A stretch of DNA of 64,000 nt from Trebouxia sp. TZW2008 (lineage: Eukaryota; Chlorophyta; Trebouxiophyceae; Trebouxiales; Trebouxiaceae). The notes under the pieces are model-generated. The model was given only the letters and a program-made list of their open reading frames with translations, was not told where the DNA came from and made no database searches. Both the position numbers and the translations under genes were made by a program. The stretch lies in assembly GCA_002118135.1 (NCBI GenBank), contig BDIU01000185.1, positions 1 to 64,000 of the forward strand. Reading direction: 5' to 3'. Positions 24,201 to 35,200 of the stretch are shown piece after piece; the first letter of the stretch is position 1, and each line of letters begins with the position of its first letter.

Positions 24201-27200
24201 CTCACGGCCTATTGCATTTGAAGCATGCATTGAAGCGCCAGCAAGCACACTGAAAATCAGTGCCATGCAGGTGTTCATCGTCAAAACAGCCCTAGTGGGC
24301 ATAGGGCCATACAATCGAAAGTGGCCTGGACCACCTGGAACTGCGCGCAGGTAGACACCAATTACACGACAAAACCTGAGTGCCGCCCCCAACAGATTGA
24401 ACACGATGTGCACTGAGCCTGCATGCACATGTTTGTCTGATGGATCCGAGGAGTGACAGTCCATGGGTCAACATATCTTGCTTGATACCCCTGCAACAGC
24501 AATATCAGATGTTGAAAACAGTCTGCTGCCATGAAAAGCGGCGGGTATGACTTTCTGTTCTGTTCAGAACCCTCAACACACATGGTGACAACCGCATGTT
24601 GCATGTGACAAAAGCTTCAGGCTGTCGCTATGCACCACTTCCTGTCAATCAGCATCATGTGGACACGTGTATGTACATATCCACATGGCAATCAGCATGT
24701 TTACTAGAATACTCTGTTGTTGCTCGCAGGTTCAGGTCAGTGTACAGGAATGTTGACACACAGCTCAGCTCCCAATACCGGAGAGGACTTTTGCAATGCT
24801 TTGGAGTTCCGCCCTCTCATTTTCATGTGGGCCTCTGTCTCTATTTGTAATAGACTAGTCTATTACCTGGAAACCCTAGCGTGTAAACCACACTGTTGAA
24901 GTGGTCCCTGGTAGGCACAGCCGCCGCCGGCAGCATTCCTCTTTCCCGCATGACTCATCCTGAGCCAGGCGCTACAGTATTGATCGGTCAACGCTACAGA
25001 CTGGGACACTATTCACATTGTCAGGCCGGTTGCCTTGAGAATCCCAGCAGGCTTAGCATGCCTGCACTCAAGCCTCACTCAAAGCCTGAAGACATGTGCC
25101 CTGAGCTCAAAACATGCACTCAGGCTATGCACTCAGGCTAAAAGAAAGAAAAGAAAAGAAAAGTCTACGCCGTTAGGCGTCATAGCCGGAGCCTCTGTCT
25201 AAACAGGCAGCCCGGGAACTCAGGCTATGTTTATGTCTGGTCGAGCTTTGCACATGTCTACTCAAGCTTTCCACTGGTCTGTTGGAGCAATGCACTTGTT
25301 CATTGATGCTCAGGTGTACTCGAGCTGTAGACACACGTCTTCTCATGCTGTAGACACATTTTCACTGCAAATATGCACATACTGTTGTGCACTTGTTCAT
25401 TGATGATGATGTGCTCAGGTGTACTCAAGCTGTAGACACACGTCTACTCCTGCTGTAGACACGCATTCACTGAACACATGCACATACTGTTGTGCACAGA
25501 CTTGGTGTGGATTAGTTTCCAGGCTCAGATCCCTACAGGGTGACTATTGTCATATGACATCATGGCGACCATATCATAAAAGCTGACCAAACATGCAAAG
25601 GTCTACCTGCAGTGTAGACACATGTCTACTGATGCTGCGCATAATAGTGATGTGGGCAGACAATGTGTGACAACTTTACGCTTGCAGACTGAGGGTCCTT
25701 ACAGGGTGACTATTGCCAATAGGCAGTACCATGCCGGCCGCCATATTGTGAATGCTGACCAGATTGCTGGTGAAATTAAAGCATTGGAGCAAGTCAGCAC
25801 CTGCAGGTGATCCAACACCTTGCTTCCCTTGCACAAACATGCAGGGCTGACATGTTGCACTATTCACACTTTGCCGACTCAGCAATACAACTCAGTACAA
25901 TACAAAGGCTAGCATCGAGGAGTTTCTAATGCCAAGCATATCTAGCTGTAAAGGTGTAACGTGTCGTGTTGAGACACAGCTGCTGAGTTTGCCTTATGCA
26001 GAGCTCTGCAACCTCACACCACTCGACTGTACAGCTTGCATGTTCTCAGCATGTTGAAAGGTGTCTCAACTTTCTGACCCCTGAGCAAATTTCACGCACA
26101 AATCCCGTTCATTAACAGGTGTACGGTCTAAACAACTTGCCTGTGCTCAGCATGCGTGGTCCTGTCACAAGCTCTTGACTGCTGAGCATGTGCTACATAA
26201 GAAGCATGCTGGGCAATCATGCCATAAGTGATCATCTGACCACAGAAATGGGCATTTGTACAGGGTGGTACAGCTTGAGCAGTTGACCTTCAAGCAACAG
26301 ATGGCAGTCTTTGCTGAGTCCCACATTGTTATCATGACACATGGCGCCGCCTTGGGCAACGTGATGTTTATGTCAGAGGTAATGGGTGTCGGCAACCATC
26401 GTTCTTCCTAATCAGCACGCTTACAAGCTAAAACATGCATGGTCAGCATTGAGCTGCTTTCATACAAGGCACCTTGTTTGTAGAGTCTCACGGTGTCATC
26501 ATGTTGCCATCTTGGGCAACGTGATGTTCATGTCAGAGGTAATGCATGTCTGCATCAGCATGCACTCCTGGCTTGACTGTTTTCATTCATTTCATTGTAA
26601 ACGTGGGCTAGGCAGGCTCAGCAGACTCATCTAGGTACATACAGAACTCCTGGCTTGACTGTTTTGGGTCCCTTAATCATGCTTTCTCTGCACTGAGCTG
26701 GAAATGTACTGCAATGCTTGAGCTGCAGACTCGTTCTGAGCGTCTGGGTTGCTCTGTGTGATACTGCAAGTATTGGGCACCTTGCTGCAATGCGGCTTGC
26801 AGCATGTTTGAGGCATGATAAGCTGCTGCGCTTGTGGCCTTTCATGCACTTCCTAGGCTGAAGTGTTTGCCTTACTGTAGTTGGCAATTGAGCAGGAAGC
26901 ACGTCCTACAGGGCAGTCTGGCCATGTTCTACAACTGGCTCAAGATTGAGGGTGACCCTCACACATGGGTCACAGATCTGATCAGGGACTATGCCCTTCC
27001 AATCCACTTCTTGGGTCTGAGTACAGAGGATAGGAGACACCTGTATCCTCAGAAAGAGGTCAGCGCTCTTGCATCAGATCAATGACTGACTTCAGTGCAG
27101 TAAGCTGTCTGCAATGAACTGGCTGCATGTTGATGACAGGAACTTCTCTGCTGCTGTAAAGTGACACAACCTGCTAGAGCCTTGTGTATCAAGTTGGATG

Positions 27201-27636
27201 ATTGTGCACTGCATATATTGATTGCATTCATGTAAAGCTCCAAGTCGACTCTTACCTCAACAGAGTGGTACATTTCACAGAGACTTGATGCCCTGCCATG
27301 CTTGGGGCGTCACTTTGCTGCAAAAGCAGCAATCATGCAGTCGCGGCCACAATGGTATTGTCATGCACACGCAACAAGGCATCCATGCTTGTTAAGCAAG
27401 TTCGGTCTTTGCAGAGGTACGTATTCCAACCAGGGTACGCCTCGTTGCCCGCTGATGACAAACGTGCTTTGCTGGAGGAGGGAATTTGCCCAGCCTCTGG
27501 GCAGCTATCAGAATGCACAGACTTGAAGATGAACTTCGCCATTGACTGGAAGTTGCTGCACCCGGCCCTTTTGATAGCATTCAAGGACATGCAGAGTAGA
27601 CAACACACCCGTGTGCTGGATGGTGGCAGCAGCTGA
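21201..27636 (+). CDS. GT61/EOGT-like type II membrane glycosyltransferase
   Basis: Ten phase-consistent exons: 21201-21404, 21779-21869, 22431-22540, 23344-23649, 24271-24350, 24730-24826, 25688-25806, 26264-26378, 26912-27058, 27415-27636; about 497 aa. A cytosolic N-terminus is followed by one membrane anchor (SVIAVTAFTLVTLLLSVCLA), typical of Golgi enzymes. Diagnostic GT61-type segments are CQFDNLVMYHGQLHYIHSG, LNYYHSIAES, KWPGPPGTAR, PYRVTIANRQ…RHIVNADQI, and VIMTHGAALGNVMFM, the last being the strongest. By family it should transfer GlcNAc or a pentose to protein or glycan in the secretory pathway; donor and acceptor unknown. The donor of exon 24730-24826 (CAT|gtgggc) is weak. An intron holds a TIR transposon remnant. 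Confidence 0.87.
22265..22295 (+). repeat. Short TAGCA/TTGCA pentamer tract
   Basis: 'catagcatagcattgcatagcattgcata' within an intron, related to the longer pentamer array at 24030. Confidence 0.8.
22660..23340 (+). repeat. Low-complexity intronic region rich in 'tgctatgcc/ctgttctgcc'
   Basis: Degenerate short repeats of Cys/Leu-coding character (tgccatgc, ctgtcttgct) flank the TIR element inside the GT61-like intron. Long but meaningless open frames cross it. Confidence 0.6.
22945..23114. mobile_element. 170-bp non-autonomous TIR element (pogo/Tc1-mariner-like MITE)
   Basis: The ends are perfect inverted repeats over at least 19 bp, CAGTAAACTCTCTTTGTAA, or 21 bp counting the flanking TA. 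They are flanked by TA at 22943-22944 and 23115-23116. CAGT-type termini and a TA duplication are typical of the pogo/Tc1-mariner superfamily. The interior has no coding capacity but contains further imperfectly repeated 'tccttacatcga' motifs. It lies in an intron of the GT61-like gene. Confidence 0.85.
23965..24180 (+). repeat. TAGCA pentanucleotide microsatellite with flanking 'catagctccatgt' repeats
   Basis: About 14 uninterrupted copies of 'catag' lie at 24040-24110. Both sides carry imperfect copies of 'aagcatagctccatgtcacacagcattg'. It is intronic. Confidence 0.95.
25163..25222 (-). repeat. Dispersed hairpin-containing repeat, copy 2
   Basis: Second copy of the element at 12378. It has an ACGCC-GTTA-GGCGT hairpin and a GCCT…AGGC stem. 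On the minus strand it ends in 'ttttcttttctttt' (25141-25162), which resembles a T-rich 3' tail. The two copies lie in introns of different genes. Confidence 0.7.
25285..25500 (+). repeat. Tandem duplication, about 110 bp unit, in an intron
   Basis: Two adjacent units share 'gcacttgttcattgatg', 'ctcaggtgtactc' and 'agctgtagacacacgtct'. They lie in the GT61-like intron before exon 25688. Confidence 0.85.
25515..25585 (+). repeat. Copy of GT61-like exon 7 head
   Basis: 'ccctacagggtgactattg' duplicates the start of exon 25688-25806 (GPYRVTIANR), with decayed sequence after it. Located upstream of the intact exon. Confidence 0.9.
26483..26545 (+). repeat. Copy of GT61-like exon 8 tail
   Basis: 'cttgggcaacgtgatgttcatgtcagaggtaatg' repeats the last codons and donor of exon 26264-26378. 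Located downstream of the intact exon. Confidence 0.95.
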
Positions 27637-28000
27637 TGACTGAATTTACAGGGCAAGAGTCAAAACCTGTGATGATTGTAAGTCGCGCAGTTTACTATAT
27701 CAAGCCTGACCCATGAATTTTTATTTGAGGGAGTTGCCTGCACTCAGCATGCACGTCCTGACTGTCACGTTTTGAAGTTTGCCTTTGTCAACGCTGCTCA
27801 ATCACAAGCAAGTGACCCAGCGTGTTTTCATAAGTGTCACATGGTGTCTGCACGTGTACCATTGAGACGAAAGAGCTCTGCACTGGCCTTGCAGCGAGGA
27901 ATCGAAAACACACCTTCGAAAATAGCTCGGAACAAACAGCGCAGCGGCTGTGGCACGGTGGCCGTTTTGCCCGTCAATTAACAGGCTTGTTCCGCAGTCC
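27637..28000. promoter_or_regulatory. Intergenic region between the GT61-like and NudC-like genes
   Basis: 364 bp between tandem plus-strand genes. A TGTAA motif (27676) about 40 bp after the GT61-like stop fits the green-algal polyadenylation signal. The rest should be the NudC promoter; no motif was identified. Confidence 0.4.
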
Positions 28001-28902
28001 ATGTGTGCTGAAGCTCTTGCACCAAGCCAACGACACACCTACAGTCACAACGGTCGTGTGATCTACGAGTGGGATCAGACGCTTACAGAGGTCAACATAT
28101 ACATTACTGTCCCTTCTGGCGTCCGTGCCAAGGACCTTGCAGTCAACATCCAAAGTACACACTTGACAGTAGGCATCAAAGGCAATCCGCCATACCTTGA
28201 TGTAAGTTTGCTGCTGACTGCAACATCAACATTTTTGGCAGCACAGCTGATCTGCCCTGCGATAGTGATAATTCAGAGCCGGCAATCTACGCACTGCAAG
28301 CCAAATGTTTCTTGCAGATTGACCTGGCTGGCAAAGTCAAGGCTACTGAGTCTTACTGGACTTTAGGTATGGCATGAAAATTGTGTGCATAGCTGCTTAA
28401 GCAATCTGCTTTCTGACATTGCCTTGCTCATTGCAGAGGACAGTATTGCAAACTTGCAGCTGTGCAAAGCTGAAAAGGTACATATCTGTCTGGCAGGCTT
28501 GCCAACACTTACACTTTGCTGCAGCGCAGTCAGTATTGCCATCTACTGTTCTCCCTTTGTAGGGAGAGCCCTGGACTGCTGCCTTGGCAGGGCACCATGT
28601 TGATCCCATGAAGCAGCAGCAGGAGCAACAGCGGTTGATGCTTGAACGCTTCCAAACAGAGGTAAGCCGCAAACTTCAGACTGTCATCAGACAATGAGCA
28701 CAGTGCTTTGCATACAGCACCGCAGCCCAAACAGCAACCTCATAGTGTGATGTGAGCACATATGCCATGCTCATGCTTGAAAATGCTGACATGCTGCACG
28801 CTATGTTGTGCGCAGCATCCTGGTTTTGACTTCTCTGGTGCCAAGTTCTCCGGTCAAGCCCCAAACCCCAGGACCTTCATGGGTGGCATGTCAGAAAACT
28901 GA
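28001..28902 (+). CDS. NudC/CS-domain (p23/HSP20-like) co-chaperone
   Basis: Exons 28001-28201, 28318-28366, 28437-28477, 28563-28661 and 28816-28902 give about 159 aa in phase. The protein follows the plant NudC-like family over its length: YEWDQTLTEVNIYITVPSGV, KGNPPYLD, SYWTLEDSIANLQLCKAEKG, and a C-terminal EHPGFDFSGAKFSG…FMGGMSEN. It is one CS domain followed by a short helical tail, the layout of NUDCD2-type proteins, which assist HSP90 and dynein-associated clients in the cytosol. The start codon at 28001 yields the expected family length. Confidence 0.95.
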
Positions 28903-29255
28903 GACAGCCATTCAGCTTCTTCATCGGTAACCCATGCTCAGCTGTCATTCAAGCTGAGCACGAATTAGGCTTCAGGGTACCCAGAAACTAGCCATATTCA
29001 CTGGTCCGACAGCACACTGCCAGAGGATCAGGCCAGCCTGCCAGCTTCCTCATCATTTGCTCATGATCATTTATCTTGCAAGCTGAACACGATACAGCTA
29101 TAGCATACACAAGGACCAACCACTAAAAGCTTTCAGAACTCATCATCAGCTGACCAGCAAGCTGAGTCAACATAGACTACAGCATACACACAGGCCATCC
29201 ACTGCAATCCTTCAGCTGCAACACAGCTCTCCATCACCTTGTCAGCACCAGCACA
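28903..29255. promoter_or_regulatory. Intergenic region upstream of the ARC3-like gene
   Basis: 353 bp with several 'caagctgagca' and 'cagcatacaca' short repeats and no coding exon. It is presumed 3' UTR of the NudC-like gene plus the promoter of the ARC3-like gene. Confidence 0.4.
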
Positions 29256-32200
29256 ATGACTTGCACACTCTTGCCACATGCAAGCTGTCACATGCGCCAA
29301 GCTTTCAGCTCAGCAGCAGGGTTGCACCAGCGCAGCCAGTTGCACAGGCCACAGGATCCATTTCACCCAGCACAGAGGAGCAAGCATGCGGTGGCCAGGC
29401 AGTGCAGATCAGCTCCTATCCTTGCAACTGATGCCACAGCTGTGGTGGCATCTGCGACCAACCAACCAGTTGCGGCTGCCCCCAGGCAACAGACAGGCAA
29501 TGAGCACCTGGATGGCAAACTGAAAGTCATTGGTAAGAATTCAGCATTGTGTTGAAATGCCCTTGTGCAGAGCGTAAATTGAGTGAAACATGAAGTTTAG
29601 GGTTTGTATGTCCCGCCCCTTTTTACAGCGCTGTAGCATCTGGCAATCTGCTACTTTGGGTTGCTCAATCACTGCTTGTCAGACATCACAAGAACAGTGC
29701 ATGGCAGCAGTGGCACGTCATTAACCCCACAGCATGAGTTTGCCATTCAGCATTGAGTACTGCCAATGCATGCATCACCTCAGAGCCCAATCACACAGAG
29801 CTTTCATATGTGTGGGAACATGGCAACATGCCAGATGCACAAGAGCATGCAAACCCAGCGTGACAAAATGCTCCATGTCTGCACTACAGCAAGCATACAC
29901 GCACAAATCTGCAACCTGGCTGCAGGCATCAGCTCCTGGGCATGCCAGTGTGCTGGCTGGCCTGCCAGCACGCTGGCATGCTAGCAGAGCACTTTTGCAC
30001 GGCTGTGCATCTGGCTAATGCTTTTGGTGAGAGCGCTGCTTGCTGGCAATCTCACAAAGGGCTCTGAGGTTGCAGGAGTGGGCAACAGGGGTAGCAGTGC
30101 CGTGGGGCGCCTCATCAACAATGGCAGAGTCAGTGGAGCAGAGGTATGGTGTGTGGATCATGACCGGAAAGTGTTGGAGGCCTCTGGCACTGGCAATGTG
30201 GTGCTTGTTAGGAAGGAAGAGCCTCATATGGTGAGCATTCACTTTTGCAAAATTATTGAGAAGCCTCGATCTGAACTTTCTGCTCCTTGTTCTCACTTAA
30301 ACTATGACCATAATGAGCTCAAAGCATCTGGCACTGGCAATGTTATGCTTGTCAGAGAGAGACTCACGCGGCACGTGACCACTCGTTTCAAGTTGCTGAG
30401 GCCCTTTGGTTCAAAATTTTGACTCATTATTCTGTCACTTCCTGGTCATGCGGACAATGCAGGCAGGCCCTTGATAAGCCCAGATCACATCCAGCACATT
30501 AAGGGCCCGGGCACATATGACCAGCATGGCAAAGGCAACATCAATGTTGGGGATGGTGGAGTAGACTTCTTGCCTGTCAGCCCTTACCGCATGTCAATGG
30601 CTTGCTAAACGCTTTTCTGGTTTCACAATGCAGGACAATGCAGGCAGGCCCTTGATAAGCCCAGATCACATCCAGCACATTAAGGGTCCGGGCACACATG
30701 ACCAGCATGGCAAAGGCAACATCAATGTTGGGGATGGTTAGACTTCTTGCCTGTCAGCCCTTACCGCATGTCAATGGCTTGCTAAACGCTTTTCTGGTTT
30801 CACAATGCAGGACAATGCGGCAGGCCCTTGATAAGCCCAGATCACATACAGCACATTAAGGGCCCGGGCACATATGACCAGCATGGCAAAGGCAACATCA
30901 ATGTTGGGGATGGTGGAGTAGACTTCTTGCCTGTCAGCCCTTATTGCATGTCAATGGCTTGCTAAACGCTTTTCTGGTTTCACAATGCAGGACAGTGCAG
31001 GCAGGCCCCTGATCAGCCCAGATGACATGCAGCGCATTGTTGGTCCAGGCGCGTATGACCAGCATGGCAAAGGCAACATTAATGTTGGGGATGGGGGCGT
31101 AGCCTTCTTGCTGGCGTCTGCGGGCACCATTCCAGGCGGCGCACCCTTGGTGAGTACTGCCCTCGAAAAGCAGACGCCTTTGCGTGGCTTCTCTGTTAAT
31201 TCACAAGTAAACAAACCATCAGGCTGATGTAAAAGGTCAGACAAAAGCTCACTTTGTCACGCTCACAAGGAGGCAACTAGCCCCGCCCCCACACTGTATG
31301 TGAAAGGACAGGCCAGGCAAATTCAAAGTACTGTCTCGGCGGATGTTTGTTGCACATGAGACATCCCTGAGTGGCATTTGAGTTGCCTTGAATTGTGCGT
31401 CAAGTCTGCATGTTGAGACAAAATCTGGAATCTTAGATCGTGTTGCTGACGCCTTGAATGTTTTGCAGCTGCTTTCCTTGGTAACAGCTTTGCGGGATAC
31501 TGGACACTTCACAGTTGTCTCAGTGACGCGGCCATTTGAATTTGAGGGCCAGCGCAAAGTTGATGCAGCTGACCGCATGATTGCGGCCTTGGAAGAGGCA
31601 GCGCATCTGGTTGTTGTGGTTGAGCAGGTACTGTTTTTGGTCCCAGAGCCCAGCTGTCATGTAAGGCATGCCATGAAAGCATGTCATGCCGTTCCCTGCA
31701 TCATGCATTGCCCAGAGAGCAATTCTCTTTCCATCAAAACAATCTGCATTCATTGCAATATTGAGCTAAGGGTCACAATGTACCATGCTGCTCTCTGTCC
31801 AATGCACTGTCTAGAGACACAGCCTGTTGTCATCAAAGCATCTTTCACATCAAATTCCAGTATAGCATGACACTTTCTGATGCTGCCTGCACTATGAACT
31901 GCTCAAAGATGCCCCTGTTGTATACAACAGCAGTTTGCATTCATTATAACACGTAAGTAAGTTTCACGTAGTGTTCAGGGCGATATGCTGTTTTGCCAAT
32001 GGTGCGATTACGTTTCCGCTGTGCATGCGACATGACAGTGATTTCAGAACAAGTCATTTGGTTCTTCAATGATTGTTTACCATGCAAGATTCAACTGCTG
32101 CATGCAGGACGTCTTGTCAAAGGCAGTAGGCGGGTCCACCATGACAGTGGCAGAGGCTACCAATATAGCGGACAATGCCTTGGAGCACACTGTGCGCACC

Positions 32201-35200
32201 ATCTTAGCTGCTTTGCAAGCCCCTGAGATCCTGAAGTCCACCTCAGGTCCACCTCATAGTGCAATACCTGTTTCTTTCATCTTGCATTGCATTTTTGCAC
32301 TGTTCATTTATCACATGTTAAGCAAGTGTTAAGCGCTAGCAGTCCATGTAGTGCGCACATCTTGCAAGCCCTTGGAACCCTCAAGACCACCTCAGGTCTG
32401 TTGTACTGTTTTGTGGCTGTTTGCTTTTCCCAATTTGCATTGCTGTACTGCACTGCAGGCTCATCTCAGCAGAGGCTTGTTCGTCGCAAAGTATCAACAA
32501 CTAGAGGCACACTTGGAATCGACTCAAACCTCTTCTGCATCTTTGACATGAAACACAATTGTGTGATCAATAAAGTACTGCCACAAGGCAATGGATGTTT
32601 AGGTGACCATGCGCACAGTTGCTTGTTGGTGAAATTATGTTTGCAAAGCACATGCAGCGTGGAGCTCTTGAAAGTGTAGAGTGGCAGGGCTCTTTAATAT
32701 GCAAAACGCATATTCATCGACATCCCATGACTATTTCTCAGCCTTCCGCAAAAGCCAAAATGTGCCAGTTTGACCTGGTCATTGTTTTTTACTCGTTCAA
32801 GCTTTCTTTTATTGTTGCAGGGGCGTTGATATGGCATGGGCGGGACTTGAGACGGTACAAGCGGCTGTTGTCACCGCCGCTGCAACGGCTCCTAACGTGC
32901 CCTGGCACTGCTGCGCTAGGACGAGGCATTGCTTCCATGCCTGCTTCATATGCCCATCAGGTGCACAGCACTTGATCCCTGTAAGCAATTGTTGCCTTGC
33001 AATCCCTGAGCAAATTTGCTTGCAGGCATCGTAAGACATCAAGAACAGGCTTGTTTTGTGACTTTGCTGTCCTTGTGGCCTAATGCTGGCCTTTGAATGT
33101 GGAGGCACACAGCCTCCTGCACACCTTTGGAGCAAACAAGAGCTTAGCTTTGGGTTGATGTGACGGTGCCCTGCACAGTTGGTAGCTATGCATTTTTGCG
33201 TTTAGACTGCTGGTATCTCAGCAGCAGCCAAAAAGCAGAGAATGCCTTTTTCGGTGCTGCTGTGATATCAGCATCCTAAAGCTGCCTCCTGAGTGCAGGG
33301 TTTGACCTGACAAGGCAATCTGTCCTGACTCACACTGTGGCCTGGTTTGCTGGTGCATGCCCTTGCACTGTGTCCACGTTGCTGCTCCAGGGTCGGAAGG
33401 CTTGCCATCACATTGTTTGCTTTGGTCCTTCGGCAATGCTGTTGCTTTCTTGACAATTATACCTGTGCGTGCACAACAAGTTGAGAGTGCGTGCAATAGC
33501 ACCAACTGCCTTGATGCCTTAGCAAATGTACTTGATGCTGACCTGATCGTCACAGTCTGGACGGATGGAACCTGGTCAGTCGCTGATGCACTTGGCCTCA
33601 GACGCCGTCAGAGCAGCAGCAGAGTCACCTTTCCTGGAGGAGGCAGTGAAGAAGTCGTCAGCTACCCTGTGCTCTTGCTGCCTTGCCAATGCCAACTCTT
33701 GCTATACTGACAATGGCAAAGGCACCGTGCAGATGGAGCCTGGTCAGTCGCTGATGCATTTGGCATCAGATGCCGTCAGGGCCGCAGCAGAGTCGCCTTT
33801 CTTGGAGGAGGCAGTCAAGAAGGCTTCAGCCATCCTATGCTGCATCTCCATGCCCTCCCCCAAGCAGCGCTTTGCAGGTGAGCGCTGCGATTATTGACGC
33901 GGGCTGAAGGGATGGTGACAAACTTGTGCGACTAATGGCTGCCATGTGCGTCAGAAATATGTCTGTAGCCCAGTAGGCTCATGCATGTCTGAAGCTCGCC
34001 CTAGGCCAATAACCACATTCAATGCTATCTGCACGTTGATCCACCTATATTCGCAGTCTGGTAGCTTGCATTGAGAGTCAGGCTTTTATGGATGTCACAT
34101 GCGTGTACATGTTTGAGGGCTGCCCCTGTCCCCTCAACCCCTCCTCCCTCTCCAACCCCTTTTACGGTCCCTCACTGGGTTCTGTTGCAATGTGTGCAAA
34201 TGCAACCAAAGCTTAGAGCTGGCAACAGATGTTGCTAAGCCAAGTGGTTGCGTTGGAAGCTGTGAGGGGTCTGTTATTTTTGATTACGACAAGATCCATT
34301 CCATCTTTTTGCATGTGTCTGGAGAGCAAGCAGCAGGAATGCTGTGTGCAGGTGACAATGGTGATATGATTGTGACACATCACCTGAGGGACTATGCCGC
34401 AGAGAAGCCAGCTGGGCGCATGGCAGTGCAGTGATGCAGCAAGGAAGCATGGTTGTGTGTGGGTGCAGGTGACAATGGGGATATGATTGTGACATACAGT
34501 GTGAGGGACTATGGTGCAGAGAAGTCAGCTGGGTCAGTCACACAAATCAAAACAGGAATGAGTCAAGCAGGAAACAAGGTGACTGCTTTGCAGGTGACAA
34601 TGGCGATATGATTGTGACCCACAGTCTGAGGGACTATGATGCAGAGAAGTCAGCTGGGCGAATGGCAGTGCAAGCTGCTGCTGGGGCTCTGATGAGCGTT
34701 TCTGGCCACTCCTGTGAAGACATTGTCATGTGCTCCACCTCAAGGGAATGGGATGACATGCTTGAGGTGGGCATCTTGTGTTGATCCTGTCATACATGTC
34801 ACCCCTTCAGTAAGAATTGACATGCGCAAGCTGTTGCTCAAACACTGATGAGCGTCTCTGGCCACTCATGTGAAGACATTGTTATGTGCTCCACCTCAAG
34901 GGAATGGGATGACATGCTTGAGGTCAGCATGTTGTCAAACTCATCGCGAACATGATGACAACTTGTTGTGGCTATTGTTGTAAGGCATGGTCGTGTGCTC
35001 ATCTGTGAGCGAATTTGCCCGTATGCCTGAGGTCATGCCAAGCGCAATAAAGGCTGTTTCTGGCCATTGATGTGCGCTTGGCATGACATCACAAAGTACT
35101 GACCTCAGGCATATGGGCAAATGCTCTCACTGTTGATGTGAGACATGGTCATGTGCTTTAGCTCAAGAGGCTAAGGTAACATGCTAAGGTCAACAGTTTG

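Noticed and set aside
24846..24863. 16-bp palindrome aatagactagtctatt
   Set aside because: Short and isolated; expected by chance in 64 kb and next to a weak exon end, so not called as a site.
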